Source: Gaeumannomyces sp. JS-464 | Lineage: Eukaryota > Ascomycota > Sordariomycetes > Magnaporthales > Magnaporthaceae | Assembly: GCA_002197995.1 (NCBI GenBank) | Contig: NGZR01000003.1 | Span: 5,580,001 to 5,644,000 of the forward strand | Length of the DNA: 64,000 bases | Direction: 5' to 3' | Shown: positions 12,901 to 25,470 of the stretch, piece by piece | Layout: each line of letters starts with the position of its first letter | Position numbering within the stretch: the stretch's first letter is position 1 | Translations under genes and position numbers: made by a program | The notes under the pieces: generated by a model | The model's input: the letters and a program-made list of their open reading frames with translations, nothing else | The model's database searches: none | Told to the model about the DNA's origin: nothing

Positions 12901-15430
12901 TTTTATAAAAGATAAAAAAAAACGGAACGAAGCGAATGTACGTCGATTACCGCCCGTTAAATAAGGTTATAATAAAAAACCGGTATTTTTTACTTTTTAT
13001 TAATAAATTACGAAACAAGCTCGAAAAAGCCAAATATTTTACGAGTTTAAACTTACGAAAAGCTTATAATTTAATACGGATTAAAAAAGGCTAAAAGTGG
13101 TTTACGGTTTTTAAAACGAGGTTTAAATGCTACAAATCGCTAGTAATAACCTTTGGTTTTACTAACGCATTAGCTACGTTTTAAAAGATAATTAACTATA
13201 TATTGCGCGAATATTTTAACCTTTTTATTTTCGCGTATTTAAACGATATTTTAGTTTTTTTAAAAACGTTAAAAAAGCATAAATAGCACGTATATTAAGT
13301 ATTTTAAAAGCTGCTTAATGCGAAACTGTTTATTAAGCCCGAAAAATGCGAATGGTATATTTAAAAAATCACTTTTTTAAAATTCGTAATAACATTTAAA
13401 CAAATTTATATAAACCCTAAAAAGGTCGGGGAAATAAAAAAATGGCTTATATTTAAAAACGTTACGAAAATACAAAGGTTTTTAGGATTTTTAAACTTTT
13501 ACAAACGGTTTATCCGTGGTTATAATAAAATCGTTATACTATTTACGAATTTACTAAAAATAACCACCAATTTTATTAAAAAAAGCAAAAACAAAAAGCT
13601 TTTAAACTATTATAAAACGCCGTGTTAAAAAAACCAATGTTAGCACTTTTAAATTTAAAAAAACCTTTTAAAATCGAAACTAACGCGTCGGATTACGCGA
13701 TCGGCGGTTAATTCGAATAACGGAACGATTAAAAACGGTTGCACCTTTATGCGTTTTTTTCGCAAAAGTTAAATAAATTTAAGTTAAACTATTAAATTTG
13801 CGATAAAAAACTTTTAGCAATTATTCGAGCATTCGAAAAATGGCGATTATACTTTTGTAAAGCAAAACACCAAGTTATAATATATATAAACCATAAAAAC
13901 CTAACGCATTTTACTATTAGTAAAAATTTAAACAAGCGATAAATTCGTTAAAGCGAGTTTTTGCAAAACTACGACATCCGGATCGAATATTAAAAAGGGT
14001 CGGAAAACGGCCGGGCGGATGCTTTAAGCCGACGACCGGACCACCAGGTTATAGCACTTAAAAAAACACGAGTAATTTTAACGGAAAAACCAAACGGATT
14101 TTTAGTTTTAGCATAAAAGATATTCGCTAAAACGGTTTAATAAAAAAAGTTTAAACCTTAAAAAAATCCAACAAATTTACAACTAGCTGGCATACGGTTA
14201 TTAAAATGTAACTAAAACGTGGAAACGGTTATAACAGTATTACGGGTTTGCAAAAACCCAAACCGAAATACAAAACGCAATAAAAAATTGCGAAAACTGC
14301 GCTAAAAATAAAGCCAGCAAACATAAGCCGTATAAGCTTTTGCAACCTTTGCCGGCGCTTAGCGAAGCATGGCAAAAAGTTATTATAAACTTCGTCGTTA
14401 AATTCCCGTAATCGAAAAAGCTTTTAACCGGAGTTAAGTACGATAATATATTGGTAATAATGGATAAGTTTACCAAATATGCTTTATTTTTACCATATAA
14501 AAAAAGCAGCAACGTTATTAAACTAGCGTATGTTTTTATTAAGCATATAATAGCGGAATACGGCACGCCGAACCGCTTAATTACGGATAAAAACAAGCTA
14601 TTTATAAGTAAATTTTGGAAAAGATTTACGAATAAGTTAAAAGCAAAACACTTCTTATTAATAGCTTACCATTTTTAAACAAATGAACAAATAAAGCGGA
14701 CGAATTAAACTATAAAGCAATATTTACGTTATTACGTTAATTATAAATAAAATAACTAGGTATAACTATTTCTTATAGCTTAATTCGCTTATAATAGCTT
14801 AGTTTATAAAAGCATAAAAACCATACCGTTTTATGCGAACTATGGGTTTACGTTTACAGCGTATAAGGAACCTAAAGCAGGAAAACATGCCTTAATCGCG
14901 GAAATACAAATAACGGAGCTTATTAAATTGTATAAACATTTTTAAGCAAAGCTAAAAAAACTACGGTACCGTATAGCTATTTAAGCAAATAAAAAAAGGA
15001 TCGAAAAACCGATTTGTAAAAAAAGGAATAGCGTTTATCTTTTTCGACGAAATATTAAAACGAAACGACCGAGCGATAAATTAAACCATAAAAAAACTAA
15101 AACCGTTTAAGGTATTAAAAAAGGTTTCGAACGTAAATTACAAATTTTAACTACCGCTAATTATAAAATCCTACCCGGTTCTTTATATTTCCTTATTTAA
15201 ATTAGCGTTACCGGGCTTTAAAAGTAACAAGTTAATAAAAATCGACCTAAAATAAAAGTACGAAGTTAAAAAAATTTTAAATTATAAGCTAAAAAATAAG
15301 CTTAAAAAGTATTTAATTAAATGGAAAAAATACGGTTACGAGAAAAACACGTGGGAAAAAAAAACCAACCTCGAAAACTGTTAAAAGGTTTTATAAAAAT
15401 ATCGGCAAAAACTTTTAAACGAAGGTTAAT
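9930..15430 (+). pseudogene. B2 gag-pol, RIP-inactivated
   Basis: The polyprotein order matches B6. Gag (about 9980-10690) shows FETFGKKVEKMF and the RENVKDKLVKQNRPE stretch typical of Retrotrans_gag. A damaged zinc knuckle starts at 10871. The long gag-protease linker is at about 10990-12150, RT at about 12720-13450 (MYVDYRPLNKV; catalytic YLND), and RNase H near 13680-14050. The integrase core starts at about 14450 (VIMDKFTKYALFLPYKK) with its second Asp in ITDKNKLF. The chromodomain is near 15300-15420 (YLIKWKKYGYEKNTWEK). In-frame stops occur throughout, so no functional protein can be made. The chromodomain places the family with the chromoviruses, whose integrases are known to target marked chromatin; that role here is inferred. 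Confidence 0.85.
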
Positions 15431-15521
15431 AAAGGTAAAAAGCGGGCCGCTTACCGCAGCCGTACATATATATACCGGCTGTGCTTTGTGCGTATAAACG
15501 GCCGTAGCAAAAAAAACTTTA

Positions 15522-15592
15522 GCTTAGTTAAAAATCGAATTTAAAACCTCCGGTTAAAAGGTAAAAAATGTTACTATTATACCATTAGGTTA
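15522..15592 (-). ncRNA. tRNA-like module 2 (SINE) in B2
   Basis: Read on the minus strand, a tRNA-like head with a mutated A box (ctaatggtataatagtaa) and a degraded B box (a one-transition form of GGTTCGATT). It is followed by an inverted-repeat body at about 15468-15500. It corresponds to the cleaner copy in B6. Degenerate and unlikely to be transcribed now. Confidence 0.6.
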
Positions 15593-15652
15593 AAAAAAAA
15601 GTACATTTACTAAAACCAAATAAAGTAAAAAAGTTTATATAAAACGGTTAGC

Positions 15653-15802
15653 AAAAAAAAAAAAAAAAAAAAAAAAAGAATAAAAGCTTAATAAACTTCG
15701 GGGCAAGCTTAAAAACTTATTAATTTTTACGGTCGTGCTGGGATTCGAACTCGAAACCTTAGCAGGAAAATTAAAGCTACGCTTAATGCGTTATAAAACT
15801 TA
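15653..15802 (-). ncRNA. tRNA-like module 1 with hairpin body and oligo(A/T) end in B2
   Basis: On the minus strand the order is tRNA-like head (15729-15802, containing AGTTCGAATCCC at the B-box position), then a hairpin body, then a run of 25 T (25 A on plus, 15653-15677). This is the layout of a tRNA-derived SINE: pol III promoter, body, homopolymer tail. It sits in the 3' non-coding region of the element, antisense to pol. Confidence 0.6.
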
Positions 15803-15832
15803 AAAAAGTTGTTAAAAAAGTTATAACTTACT

Positions 15833-16354
15833 TTAATTAAAAAAAGCAAACAAGTTTAAATTAGGATTAACCTTAAACATTTGCTAATCGAAAAGAACGG
15901 AAAAAGCTACAAAAGGCTTAAAATGCGAAGCAGCTTAGCAAGCCGCTTAATCGGCCTTTTTTCGCTCGATACGCTTTAATTTTTTTACCGAGTTAATACC
16001 GCGTCGCACCGCGCGCATTATTCTTTTTAACCACATTCGTTTTTGCTTCCGAAAACGAAAAACTTTTTCTTTCGCTTTTTCCAATTTAGCTTTAAATTTA
16101 AAATGCTAAACGACGATATTTCAAAATTCGAAAAAGGAAGGTTTAAAAACGTCGCACTTTAAACGATTAATTCGAAAACATTTCACGCATTAAAATAAAT
16201 CCTAAAAAAAAGTTTTACACTTTTTACGCTTTAAAACCTCGTAATAATACGAATAGGAAGGCATTTTGTAACAGTTGAAAAAAACAGCCGCTAAAAGCTT
16301 TTTGCGATTAACGGTTTTTTTCGCGAAAAAACGTTTTCGTACCCGGTTAAACAT
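15833..16354 (-). pseudogene. B2 antisense ORF (522 nt)
   Basis: The frame runs antisense to gag-pol between tRNA-like module 1 and the 3' LTR, from ATG at 16354 to TAA at 15833. Its length (522 nt) equals that in B1, B5 and B6. It has several RIP stops here. See the B6 copy for the product description. Confidence 0.65.
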
Positions 16355-16470
16355 TTTGTTAAATAAAAAAAGGAAAGGAAATGGTAAAAAAGGAAAGTAT
16401 TTATTAATTAACGAAAAGCGGGGCGATAAAAAATAAGCTAAAAGGATTTGGCTTAAAAAGGGAAACCTAA

Positions 16471-16918
16471 TATTACGATTAGCATGTAAACCTTCGGGAT
16501 AGCAAAGCAGGAAAAGGCTTCGAAATGGTGCTTTCGCCCCGTTTTAATTACGTGGAGTTACGTAAACCAAAAGGAATTTATAAATTTGTAATAAAGTAAT
16601 AAATTTAAAAAAGGATTTATAAATTTATAACAAAGTAATAAATTTAAAATTTTTTTTTAAATTTATAGCAAAGTTATAAATCCAGCTTAATATAAGGCAA
16701 AAAGCAGCGTGTATATAAAAAATGGATTTTTTATTATTTTAAGTAGCTTTAATTAAAGTTTCGGCATTAATTAACTTAAGTTAGCTTTTAAACATCTTTT
16801 AAAGCAAATAATTAAACTGTTTTTTTAAATTACGTGTTTCCCAGTTAACTAAATTAAAAATACTGTCCTTTCCACCCCCAAAGTGCTTTACTTTAAAAGC
16901 AAACCTTTAATTGTAATA
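16471..16918 (+). repeat. B2 3' LTR (448 bp)
   Basis: Same length as the 5' LTR but more strongly mutated: the first six bases are TATTAC and the last six GTAATA, each one transition from the 5' LTR. It is preceded by the polypurine tract (aaaaagggaaa, ending near 16465). Confidence 0.92.
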
Positions 16919-16923
16919 TAAAG

Positions 16924-17160
16924 CTATTTAAAATAATAGGAAATCCATTTTTTATATACACGCTGCTTTTTGCTTTATGTTAAACTAAATTTGTAATTTT
17001 GCTACAAATTTACAAATCCTTTTTAAATTTATTGCTTTGTTACAAATCCACAAATCTTTCCTGGTTTACGTAACTTTACGTAACCGGAGCGGGGCGAAAA
17101 CACCATTTCGAAGCCCTTTTTTGCTTTGCTATCCCAAAGGCTTGCATATTAATCGTAATA
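16924..17160 (-). repeat. B1 3' LTR, second piece
   Basis: Remaining 237 bp of the LTR interrupted by B2, ending gtaata at 17155-17160 (the reverse complement of the LTR start). The polypurine tract of B1 follows on the plus-strand side as ttaagtttcccttttt. Confidence 0.92.
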
Positions 17161-17275
17161 TTAAGTTTCCCTTTTTAAGCCAAATCTTTTTAACTTATTT
17201 TTTATCGCCCCGCTTTTCGTTAATTAGTAAATACTTTTTTTTTTACCATTTCCCTTTCCTTTTTTATTTAACAAA

Positions 17276-17797
17276 ATGTTTAGCTAAATACGAAAACGTT
17301 TTTTTGCGAAAAAAACCGTTAATTATAAGGAGCTTTTAGCGGCTATTTTTTTTAACTGCTACGAAATGCCTTTTTATTTGTACTATTACGAGGTTTTAAA
17401 ACGTAAAAAATGTAAAGCTTTTTTTTAAAACTCGTTTTAATGCGTAAAATGTTTTCGAATTAATCGTTTAAAGTGCGACGTTTTTAAACCTTCCTTTTTC
17501 GAATTTCGAAATATCGTCGTTTAGCATTTTAAATTTAAAATTAAGCTAAAAAAAGCGGAGGAAAAAGTTTTCCGTTTTCGAAAGTAAAAACGAATGTAGC
17601 TGAAAAAAATAATGCGCGCGGTACGACGCGGTATTAACTCGGTAAAAAAATTAAAGGGTGTTAAGCGGGAGGAGGCCGATTAAACGGCTCGCTAAGCTGC
17701 CTCGCACTCCGAGCTTTTTGTAGCTCTTTTCGTTTTTTTTAATTAACAAATGTTTAAAGTTAATCCTAATTTAAACCTGTTTGCCTTTTTTAATTAA
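17276..17797 (+). pseudogene. B1 antisense ORF (522 nt)
   Basis: Antisense to B1 gag-pol, so on the plus strand. ATG at 17276 and terminal TAA at 17795-17797; exactly 522 nt. It encodes the same Cys-containing, then charged helical protein as in B6, with RIP stops. Confidence 0.65.
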
Positions 17798-17831
17798 AGT
17801 AAATTATAACTCCTTTTAATAATTTTTTTAA

Positions 17832-17973
17832 GTTTTATAGCGCATTAAGCGTAGCTTTAGTCTTTTTACCGAGGTTTCGAGTTTAAATCCCGGCATAACC
17901 GTAAAAGTCGATAAGTTTTCGGGCTTACCCCGAAATTTATCGAGCTTTTGCTTTTTTTTTTTTTTTTTTTTTT
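17832..17973 (+). ncRNA. tRNA-like module 1 with T tail in B1
   Basis: tRNA-like head at 17832-17903 with a B box RIP-shifted to gagtttaaatccc. The hairpin body carries the inverted pair cgggctt/accccg, then 22 T (17952-17973). Orientation is antisense to pol, as in the other copies. Confidence 0.6.
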
Positions 17974-18032
17974 ACTAACCGTTCGGTGCAAACTTTTTTA
18001 CTTTATTTGGTTTTAATAAATATACCTTTTTT

Positions 18033-18170
18033 TTAACCCAATGGTATAATAGTAACACTTTTTACCCTTTAACCGGAAATTTTAAATTCGATTTTTAACT
18101 AAGCTAAAAATTTTCCTATTACGGCCGTTTATACGCACGGGGCACAGCCGGCGTATGTATAAACGGCTGC
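18033..18170 (+). ncRNA. tRNA-like module 2 (SINE) in B1
   Basis: Head at 18033-18107 with A-box-like atggtataatagta and a degraded B box (attcgattt). The body has a strong inverted repeat, ccgtttatacgc (18125-18136) with gcgtatgtataaacgg (18151-18166). The module is followed by the gctttt-actaacc direct repeat that also precedes it. Confidence 0.6.
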
Positions 18171-18199
18171 GGTAAGCGGCCCGCCTTTTGCTTTTACTA

Positions 18200-21100
18200 A
18201 CCTTCGTTTAAAAATTTTTGCCGATATTCCTATAAAACCTTTTAACAATTTTCGAAGTTAGTTTTTTTTTCCCACGTGTTTTCCTCGTAACCGTACCTTT
18301 TTCACTTAATTAAATACTTTTTAAGCCTGTTTTTTAGCTTATAATCCAAAATTTCTTTAACTTTATACTTTTATTTTAAATCGACTTTATTAAACTCGTT
18401 ACTTTTAAAGCCCGGTAATGCTAATTCGAATAGGGAAATATAAAAAACCGGGTAAGATTTTATAATTAACGGTAGTTAAAATTTGTAATTTACGTTTAAA
18501 ACCTTTTTTAATACTTTAAACGGTTTTAGTTTTTTATAGTTTAACTTATCGTTTAATCGTTTCGTTTTAATATTTCGTTAAAAAAGGTAAACGCTATCCC
18601 TTTTTTTAAAAATCGGTTTTTCAATCCTTTTTTTGTTTGTTTAAATAGCTATACGGTGCCGTAACTTTTTTAACTTTGCTTAAAAGTGTTTATATAGTTT
18701 AATAAGCTCCGTTATTTGTATTTCCGCTATTAAAGCATATTTTCCTGCTTTAAGTTCCTTATACGCTGTAAACGTAAACCTATAGCTCGTATAAAACGGT
18801 ATAATTCCTATACTTTTATAAATTAAGCTATTATAAGCAAATTAAACTATAAGGAATAATTATACCCAATTGCTTTATTTATAATTAACGTAATAACGTA
18901 AATATTGCTTTATAGTTTAATTCGTTCGCTTTATTTGTCCATTTATTTAAAAATGGTAAATTATAAATAAAAAGTGCTCCGTTTTTAACTTATTCGTAAG
19001 CTTTTTTTAAAACTTACTTATAAATAGCTTGGTTTTATCCGTAATTAAACGGTTTAGCGTGCCGTGTTCCGCTATTACGTGCTTAATAAAAACGTACGCT
19101 AGCTCCGTAACGTCGCTGCTTTTTATATATAGTAAAAATAAGGCGTATTTAGTAAGCCTATTTACTATTATTAATATATTATCGTATTTTATTCCAATTA
19201 ACGGTTTTTTGGATTAAAAAAGTTTAATAACGAAATTTATAATAACTTTTTACTATATTCCGTCCGGTATTGTTAAAAATTACAATAACTTATATGGTTT
19301 ATATTTGTTAGCTTTGTTTTTAGCATAATTTTCGCAATTTCTTATTGCGTTTTGTATTTCGGTTTAAATTTTTGCAAATTTATAATATTATTATAACCGT
19401 TTTTATGTTTTTTTTTTACATTTTAATAGCCGTATGCCAATTGGCTGTAAATTTGTTAGATTTTTTTGGGGTTTAAACTTTTTTTTATCGAACCGTTTTA
19501 ACGAATATCCTTTATGCTAAGATTAAAAATCCGTTTAATTTTTCCGCTAAAATTACTCGTGTTTTTTTAGGTATTATAACCTAATAGTTCGGTCGTTAAC
19601 TTAAAGCATCCGCCCGGCCGTTTTTTAACCTTTTCCGGTACTCGATCCAAATGTCGTAGTTTTGCAAAAACTCGCTTTAACGAATTTATCGTTTGTTTAA
19701 ATTTTTTTAATAGTAAAGTGCGTTAAGTTTTTATAATTTATATATATTATAACCTAGTGTTTTGCTTTACAAAAGTATGGTCGCCATTTTTCGAATGCTC
19801 GGATAATTGCTAAAAGTTTTTTATCGTAAATTTGGTAATTTAATTTAAATTTATTTAACTTTTGCGAAAAAAACGCATAAAGGTGCAACCGTTTTTAATC
19901 GTCCCGTTATCCGAGTTAACCGCCAATCGCGTAATTTAACGCGTCGGTTTTAATTTCGAAAGTTTTTTTTAAATTTAAAAATGCTAATATTGGTTTTTTT
20001 AACACGGCGTTTTATAATAGCTTAAAAGCCTTTTATTTTTGCTTTTTTTAATAAAATTAATAGTTATTTTTGGTAAAATTCGTAAATAATATAGCGATTT
20101 TGTTATAATTACGAATAAACCGTTTATAAAAGTTTAAAAATCCTAAAAACCCCCGTATTTCCGTAACGTTTTTAAATATAAGCCATTTTTTTATTTTCCC
20201 GACCTTTTTAAGGTTTATATAAATTTATCCAAATGTTATTATAAATTTTAAAAAAGTGATTTTTTAAATATGCTATTCGCATTTTTCGGGTTTAACAAGC
20301 AGTTTCGCGTTAAACAGTTTTTAAAATATTTAATATACGTGCTATTTATACTTTTCCAACGTTTTCGAAAAAACCAAAATATCGTTCAAATACGCGAAAA
20401 CGAAAAGGTCGAAATATTCGCGCAGCATATAGTTAATTATCTTTTAAAACCTAGCTAATGCGTTAATAAAACCAAAGATTATTACTAGCGATTTGTAATA
20501 TTTAAATTTTATTTTAAAAGCCGTAAACCACTTTTGGCCTTTTTTAATCCGTATTAAACTATAAGCTTTTCGTAAATTTAAAACCGTAAAATATTTGGCT
20601 TTTCCGAGCTTATTTCGTAATTCGTCGATAAAAGGTAAAAATACCGGTTTTTTATTATAACTTATTTAACGGGTAGTAATTAACACATATTCCGCTTCGT
20701 CCCGTTTTTTTTTTATAAAATCCCGTACCTTATTAAAAATCGAAAAGCTTAATAATCCCTTTTTTAAGTTTTCCTTTAGTTATTTTTTTTACACCTCCTA
20801 TTATTAAAGGTTAAACTGGTACAATTTTTAATATTTAAGTTATATTTTTAGCTTAAACTTAATTTTAAAGTTAAACTGTCCGTATTCGAAAAGCACCGTT
20901 TTTAAAGTATTTTTAAACAGCTTTTCGTATTTGTAATATTTTTTTAAAACATTCGCAAGCCGTTTTTTCGTATTAATTAGTTCGTTTTAATCGCTTTTTA
21001 TTTTGGATAATCGTATATTCGTTAATGCTAAATGCGAAAGTAAATTGCTAAATCCTATTACCGTTATAACCTTTTTTTACTGCTTTTTATGCTTACGGTT

Positions 21101-23690
21101 TAAGGTTTATAATTAGTAAACCGTTTTAATTACTTATAACTTTTCCTATTAAATTTAACCGGTAGCTTAATTTATTCGTAAGTTATTTTTTTTAAGCTAA
21201 AAAATTCCGAAAATAACGTTTCCTTTTTTTATATCCAGCTCGTTTAATATAATAGTAACGTTTTTCTTATTCCGGGTGCGTAATATTATTAATTATATTT
21301 TTTGGTCGATTTATCCTTTATTATAAACGACGGGTATTCCTTCGACCGTTTTTAATTAATACGGTTAATATTCCGTTTTATTAGGATTTTATACCGTTTA
21401 ACCGTTTATAGCGATATATAATCGCTTTATATTTCGCAATCGATTATTATTTTAACCTTTTTCCTTTAATATTCCATCCAAAACGTTAATAGGTCGTATA
21501 ATTAACTCGATTTTGCTATCGCAAAGGTTTTTATCGGTTTTCCTTTCCTTTTATTCCGTGCTTTCCGTTTAAATAGTTTTTTTTAGTTTTTTTAATTTTT
21601 TAATAAAAAGAACGAATACCGTACGTTCGTTTTTCGGTCCGGGTTAAACGGTACGTACGCCCCGTAATCTCCCAATGCTAAGCTTTCGCTTTTCCATATG
21701 CTTTTTGCATTTTACAGTTTCGCATTTTCTTAATCGAATGTTTTAATAACATATAGCATTGGGTGCCGTTCGCTAGGTTTAAAAATTACGGTAAACCTAC
21801 CGATTTAAGCTAATTCCTACCGTGGTAATTAAAATGCCAAACGGGGCTTAATTTTAAGCTTATTTCCTAACTTTCGTAAAAAAAATCGTATTTAAACTTT
21901 AATCGTAAATGGAATTTGCATTTTCCGTAAATGCATTTGCTTAAAAAAGGTACAAATGTTTAAAATGCTTTATATTAACGCTAAAATGGTTTTCGGGTTT
22001 TAACGCGGCTTTACCCGGCTTATTTATATTATTAAACCGGTAATTAGCGTATTTAACTTTTTAATAATCGTTAAATTATAATAAAAGTTAACCATTATTT
22101 CCGTCCGTTAAAATAACGTAATATAACGGGCCATTTAGGTATTTTAAAACCTTAGCGTTTTAAAAACATTTCGAAACGTTAAAAGGTGTAAAAGCGCGTT
22201 AATCCTCCCAATTTGCCTGGTTTTCGCGGATTATAAATATAAAGGTTATACCGTTTAAACCTTTTGTTTGTTTTTAAAACTTAGCTATTTTAAAGGTTTA
22301 ACCGTTTTGGTTTATTTCGGTATTAATATCGAAATTTTCCGATTTTCGAAAAAAGTGTGTTTAATTTAAAGGCTTTTTTCGGGCTTTTTCTTTTTTTAAA
22401 CCATTTGTTAAAACTGCTTTTTTTAAGCTTTATAAAAAACGGCGTTATTTTTTCCTTTTAAATCCGTAAACCCGAAAACGACGCGCTGCTTTTTTTTTGT
22501 TATCGTATTTAATTTTTATAGTTTTAAGTATGTAAACGTTTTAAGGTTTTTAAAAGTACTATTCGGTAGCCTTTTTATTAAACTGGTATATAGCATACAG
22601 CTTGTTATAACAGTTCGTCCAGTTAAATACTAGCTTAAAATATAGTTTCCTTTATGCCGGGCTTTTTTATGTTCGTTATAAACTAATTATTTAGCGGTTA
22701 TTATCCCGTTAAAGGCAATTGGCTTTAATATAGCCGGTTTAGCCGCATTTAAAACATTTCCCGTTTTTCGGGTTTTGCTTTTGTTTTTTCTACTGCTTTT
22801 ATTACTAATAAACGGCTCCCGCATTAAGGTTTATAAAATTTAAATGCGTTTTATAAACCGTAATAAGTTGCTATTTAGCCTTTTTTTGGTTAGCTTTATT
22901 GTTTTATGCCACATTTTTAAAACTATATCCTTTTTTTTTATTATCGTTCGTATAATTTATCGCTAATACAAACCGCGTTTTAAACGTAATTCGTAAAAAA
23001 TTTAAAGCGATTTTGCTTTGCGAATTTATCTTTTATATCTTCGCGCAATTAGTTATAAAAATGCAGTATTAACGTGGCGTCGCTCCAGTTAAGCTTAATA
23101 TTAATCCGTTAAAAGTCCGCTACGTATTTAACCGCAAACCCTCGCTATTTAAAAACCAGCAAATCTCTTTTAGCGATTCGGGTTTCGTCGACTATTTCGA
23201 ACACTTTTCCGACCTTTTTTCCAAAAGTTTCGAAATTAGCGAAAATAAGCTTGGTGGCTTTTTAGCTACCTTCGTACCTTTTAAAATAATCGCTTTAGGT
23301 TAGCTGAAATTACTTTTTCACTTTGCCGTTTAACTTAGTAGTAACGTAAGCAACCTTTTATTCCTCGTTTACGAACTGCTATTTGTAAAACTTAAAATAG
23401 CTTTTGCATTCGGTAAGAAACGTTTTAAGCTTGCCGTCCTCCTTTTTGTAAAAATCCGAAAACGGGAATTTGTACGCTTTAATTGCGATAAGTGCTTTAA
23501 AAGACGCTAACTTCGCAGTAAATTGCTTTACCTCGTCCTGGCTTTTGGCGATTTTAACCGTTATAAGCTTAAAAAGGCTAGCCGTATTAGCGGCTTTGTC
23601 GAGGTCGTATTTAACACCGTTAAAGGTAAAACCGTGGTTTTTTCCTTTTAAGCTTTTTGCTACTGCTCGTTATGGTTGCACTATCCTCCT
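18200..23690 (-). pseudogene. B1 gag-pol, RIP-inactivated
   Basis: Minus-strand polyprotein with the B-family order. Approximate positions: gag 23650-22950, linker 22650-21500, protease 21480-21200, RT 20910-20170, RNase H 19940-19570, integrase core 19165-18650, chromodomain 18320-18200. Stops and transitions occur in every domain. The internal region aligns end to end with B2 and B6 without large indels. Confidence 0.82.
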
Positions 23691-23723
23691 TTCGACGAAT
23701 TATTAAACAAAAATTAGTTAAAA

Positions 23724-24132
23724 TGTTACAATTAAAGGTTTGCTTTTAAGGTAGGGCATTTCGGGGGTAAAAGGGATAGTATTTTTAATTTGGTTAATAG
23801 GGAAATACGTAATTTAAAAGGACAATTTAATTGTTTGCCTTAGGGGATGTTTAGGAGTTAATTTAGGTTAACTAATGCCGAAGTTTTAATTAAAGCTACC
23901 TAAAACAATAGGAAATCCATTTTTTATATATACGCTGCTTTTTGCTTTATGTTAGGCTGGATTTATAGTTTTGCCATAAATTTACAAATCCTTTTTGGAT
24001 TTATTGCTTTGTTATAAATTTATAAATCCCTTTTAGTTTACGTGACTTTACGTAATTAGGGCGGGGCGGAGGCACCACTTTAAAGCCCCCTTTTGCTTTG
24101 CTATCCCGAAGGCTTATATGCTAGTTGTAACA
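23724..24132 (-). repeat. B1 5' LTR (409 bp)
   Basis: Starts tgttacaatt and ends gttgtaaca on the plus strand. Two hairpin units are present instead of three, which accounts for the 39-bp length difference from the B2 LTRs. Confidence 0.93.
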
Positions 24133-24137
24133 TATAA

Positions 24138-25470
24138 AAAACGCTTATAATTATTAACGTAAAAACTATAAATAACTATTGTAATATAAAAAGTGCACGC
24201 GTTGTTAATCGTGGGATACGCGGGTAAAAAATAACACGTTTAAAATATTATGCTGTAATTACTATTAAAAAGGGACGTTACGGGACGTGGCGCGCTTTAT
24301 GCGCAATTGCGACATTTGCCGAAAGTCCTAGCTTTTAAAGCTAGCGAAACGAAGCTTTTTGCGCCCCTTTTTCGTACCGAATTAATATTAAAAAACAATT
24401 TTTATCGATTTTATAACGAAATTGCCGGTAAACGAAGGAAACCCGGAATATTTAATAGTAATTACGGATAAGCTATTAAAATACGTTCAATTTAAAGCAA
24501 TACATGTTATAAATGCTAAAAAATATATAATACGGTTTTAAAATATATAGTAAAAGTTTCGGGGCTTTTCCGATTAAATTATTTCGATAAAAGCTCGAAT
24601 TAAATCGGGGATTTTAATTAAAACTATACTTTTAAATCGGCATTAATTAATTTTTATTAACAGTTTTCACCCCGTAAACGGACGAAGGTATAAAACGGGC
24701 GAATTAAAAAGTACAACATTATTTACGCTATTTTATCGTTTTTCTTTTAAAAAAATTAGGTTTTTTATTTAAACGTTTACTAATTGGCGTTAAATAATCG
24801 GGATTTAACCGTAACGGGTTTTAATTCGAACCGGTTACTATTAAAATTCGATATTAACTTTATGCTAAAAAGCATATATATAATAAAAGCATTAATAACG
24901 AGCCAAAAAAGCGAATTACAACGTTTTTAACATATTTAAAAAAGGTTTAAAAATAGCTATAGCCGTAATAATATACGTTTAATAACAATAAAAGGTTAAC
25001 GCGAACAAATCCCGGCTTTTAACGGAAAGGTTTAAAATAAGCGATAAAATGTGGCTTTTATTTCGCAATATAAAAACAAATCGTTTTAGCAAAAAGTTAA
25101 ATTAAATAACGGATAAATTCGAAATAATAGCGGTATTTAACCCCTTTAATATTACATTAAACGTACCGAAAAGCATTTACTTTAATTTTTACGTAAAATT
25201 AATGCAACGTATAATAAATAACCCGCTTTTAAGTTAAAAAAACACAAATACGCGATTCGGCTTAATGTTAATGCTATTTCCCGAAAACGAAAAACTTTAA
25301 AACGAATTTTTAATAAAAAAAATCTTAATTATTAAAAACGTAAAAGGAAAAGGAAAAAAAATAAATATTAGTAAAATAAACCGGCCACGATAAAGCGGGC
25401 TAATACCCGTTGGAAAATTTTACAAAAATAACGGCGCTAAAAAAGTTCGAAGCTTAATAAAGTAACGCCC
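24138..25470 (+). mobile_element. A1: Ty3/gypsy retrotransposon, right part (integrase and C-terminus)
   Basis: This continues A1 after the nested B1/B2 block. The integrase zinc finger is seen near 24290-24345 (ARFMRNCDICRKS). The core begins at about 24405 with FITKLPVNEGNPEYLIVITD, the usual start of a Ty3/gypsy integrase and its first catalytic Asp. The post-core region near 25060-25210 reads like the common 'RNIKTxRxSKKL ... FYVKLMQ' tail. A last recognisable stretch (ENFTKITALKKFEA) is near 25415-25455. The split codes for adjacent parts of one polyprotein and is flanked by TATAA on both sides of B1, so A1 is the host of the nest. Confidence 0.75.

Larger units (their letters stand above)
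9459..16918 (+). mobile_element. B2: full-length B-family chromovirus inserted in the B1 LTR
   Basis: A complete 7460-bp element with two 448-bp LTRs starting TGTTAC (TATTAC at the 3' LTR) and ending GTAACA (GTAATA). It is flanked by a perfect 5-bp target duplication, TAAAG (9454-9458 and 16919-16923). Inside, on the plus strand, are degenerate gag, protease, RT, RNase H, integrase and chromodomain, then two antisense tRNA-like modules and the antisense ORF. It landed in the 3' LTR of B1 in opposite orientation. RIP damage is heavy: the RT motif reads YLND instead of YxDD, and stops are frequent. Confidence 0.93.
16924..24132 (-). mobile_element. B1: full-length B-family chromovirus (main part)
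   Basis: A minus-strand element running from its 5' LTR (23724-24132) through the internal region to its 3' LTR, which is split between 16924-17160 and 9287-9458. Without B2 and its target duplication it is 7381 bp. The internal length (6563 bp) is within one base of that of B2 (6564 bp). TATAA target duplications flank it at 9282-9286 and 24133-24137, placing it in A1 between the RNase H and integrase regions. Both its LTRs are 409 bp, about 39 bp shorter than those of B2, because the internal hairpin array has two units instead of three. Confidence 0.93.
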
